Positions 5,826 through 6,637 of a stretch of DNA of 6,637 bases are shown in pieces. Under the pieces are notes generated by a model, which saw nothing but the letters and a program-made list of their open reading frames with translations, was not told the DNA's origin and made no database searches. The translations under genes were made by a program, and so were the position numbers. The DNA is taken from assembly GCA_903952805.1 (NCBI GenBank), contig CAJBHN010001164.1:1-6637 (forward strand), read 5' to 3'. Within the stretch, counting starts at the first letter, position 1. The number at the start of each line of letters is the position of its first letter. Source of the stretch: an uncultured Myxococcales bacterium. GTDB taxonomy: Bacteria; Myxococcota; UBA727; VGSZ01.

Positions 5826-6608
5826 ATGGACCCGCAGGCCCGTCGCGCCCCACCGCGCCTCATGATCATCACCGACGACGTCGCTCCCCGACGTCACGCC
5901 CGCTCGGTGCTTGGGACCCTGGCCCGGGCCTTTGATGCCATCGTCGTCGACGAGGACGTCGCGGTCGCGGTCGTCGTTCGGGCCCGTGGCGCCAGCCTCG
6001 ACACCGTCGCCGGGCTGTGCCGGGCCACGCAGCAGGTGGTGGGGCCGGCGGGCGTGGCCGTTGTGGTCCATGGCCATGCCTCGCTGGTGGCTTCCCTTGG
6101 CCTGCAGGGCGTCCATCTGCCCTGGGCCATGGTGGAGCACGGTTTGGCCTCCACGCGAGCCCTGCTGCCGCCTGGGGCGCTCCTGGGGGTGTCGGCGCAC
6201 CCGCGCCATGACGGCGACGTGTGCGCCATCGACGGCGCCGACTACGCGACCTGGTCGCCGATCTTTTCGCCATCGTCAAAACACGACCCACGCGAGCCCC
6301 TCGGCCTGGCCGCCCTCGCCGGCCACCCGACCCCCGTGATCGCGCTGGGCGGCGTCGACCATCGGAGCGCGGCCGCCTGCCTGGCCCACGGCGCCGTCGG
6401 CGTCGCGGTCCTGGGCGCGGTCCTGGGCGCAGCCGACCCCGCCCTCGCCCTGCGCCAGCTGCTGGACGCCACGGGCATTCGCGGCCACCGACAACGGACC
6501 CGTCGTTCCCCGGCGTCACCGTCGCGTGCGACGCTTGGTTCCACGCTTGGTTCCACGCTTGGTTCCAAGCTTGGTTCCACGCCACCCTCCCGCCCGGCCT
6601 GCCCATGA
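5826..6608 (+). CDS. Thiamine phosphate synthase / TenI-like TIM-barrel protein, divergent
   Basis: 260 residues; ThiE and TenI are usually about 200-220. Barrel landmarks run in order: LMIITDD (12-18, the 'lylITD' strand), GVHLP (95-99), LLGVSAH (119-125), GADYATWSPIF (137-147, the family's ADY..fGPIF), K152, VIALGGV (171-177) and GAVGVAVLGAV (189-199, the phosphate-binding loop). ThiE couples the pyrimidine and thiazole halves of thiamine; TenI relatives isomerise the thiazole. Several ThiE substrate residues are changed: the QLR.K strand reads VVVRARG (49-55), the Asn-Asp pair before the GVHLGQ.D loop reads HG (82-83), and GVHLGQ is GVHLPW. Thiamine phosphate synthase activity is therefore doubtful and a TenI-like or new role possible. 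Residues 220-260 are a basic then TLGS-repeat tail outside the barrel. ATG 5826 gives the best N-terminus; ATG 5862 (M13) would start right at the first strand. The stop overlaps the next ATG. Confidence 0.75.
   Translation: MDPQARRAPPRLMIITDDVAPRRHARSVLGTLARAFDAIVVDEDVAVAVVVRARGASLDTVAGLCRATQQVVGPAGVAVVVHGHASLVASLGLQGVHLPWAMVEHGLASTRALLPPGALLGVSAHPRHDGDVCAIDGADYATWSPIFSPSSKHDPREPLGLAALAGHPTPVIALGGVDHRSAAACLAHGAVGVAVLGAVLGAADPALALRQLLDATGIRGHRQRTRRSPASPSRATLGSTLGSTLGSKLGSTPPSRPACP
6531..6578 (+). repeat. Four tandem copies of a 12-base repeat inside the ThiE-like gene
   Basis: Unit ACGCTTGGTTCC, four copies, plus three bases of a fifth. Copies one to three are identical; the fourth begins AAG instead of ACG, creating an AAGCTT site. 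In frame it encodes TLGS three times, then KLGS (residues 236-251). A multiple-of-three unit keeps the frame whatever the copy number. Confidence 0.95.
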
Positions 6609-6637
6609 CGCGCCCTGCCCGCCCACTGCTCTTTGGC
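6605..6637 (+). CDS. Start of a further gene, cut by the window edge
   Basis: The ATG overlaps the TGA of the ThiE-like gene (ATGA) and opens eleven codons, MTRPARPLLFG, without a stop to the end of the window. Coupling geometry identical to three other junctions here makes a real gene likely, but there is no clear ribosome site and far too little sequence to name a product. Confidence 0.45.
   Translation, partial: MTRPARPLLFG

Overview
The window is GC-rich (roughly 70% by eye) and densely coding. GC3 is very high, and GTC-GAC (Val-Asp) codon pairs and aspartate runs are frequent. The rpmF-plsX pair is a standard bacterial arrangement. Together with GC-rich DNA, a lipoprotein gene (double-membrane cell) and a YbgC thioesterase, it points to a Gram-negative of the old Deltaproteobacteria type (Myxococcota, Bradymonadota or relatives). 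That placement is inference, and nothing in the window fixes the species.

Left edge (1 to about 610): a minus-strand gene leaves the window at base 1. It encodes the N-terminus of a multi-spanning GT-C (family 39-like) glycosyltransferase-type membrane protein. It diverges from everything else. A fairly clean start is at 344, but its frame stays open to an ATG at 611, inside the same CATG that starts the plus-strand gene.

610 to 3729: three tightly overlapping plus-strand genes that look like one translationally coupled unit. The first is a 518-residue protein I do not recognise, with an aspartate-rich tail. The second is a small thioredoxin-fold protein that keeps the cis-proline but has lost both active-site cysteines (CGPC replaced by RAPS). 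The third is a predicted lipoprotein with a beta-propeller-like body. This is the least described part of the window and the best candidate for an uncharacterised envelope-linked system.

3730 to 3945: an intergenic region with a GC-rich imperfect hairpin and a plausible sigma-70-type promoter for the next operon.

3946 to 5727: rpmF (zinc-binding ribosomal protein L32), plsX (phosphate acyltransferase, phospholipid synthesis) and a ybgC-type acyl-CoA thioesterase. plsX and ybgC overlap by ATGA. A stem-loop and a possible 19-codon leader ORF that also overlaps the plsX start by ATGA lie between rpmF and plsX. The usual fabH does not follow plsX here.

5728 to 6637: a 98-base spacer made largely of short tandem repeats, then a thiamine-phosphate-synthase/TenI-like barrel protein. 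This protein lacks several ThiE active-site residues and carries a C-terminal tail built from an in-frame 12-base tandem repeat. It may be transcribed leaderless. Its stop overlaps the ATG of a further gene that runs off the right edge.
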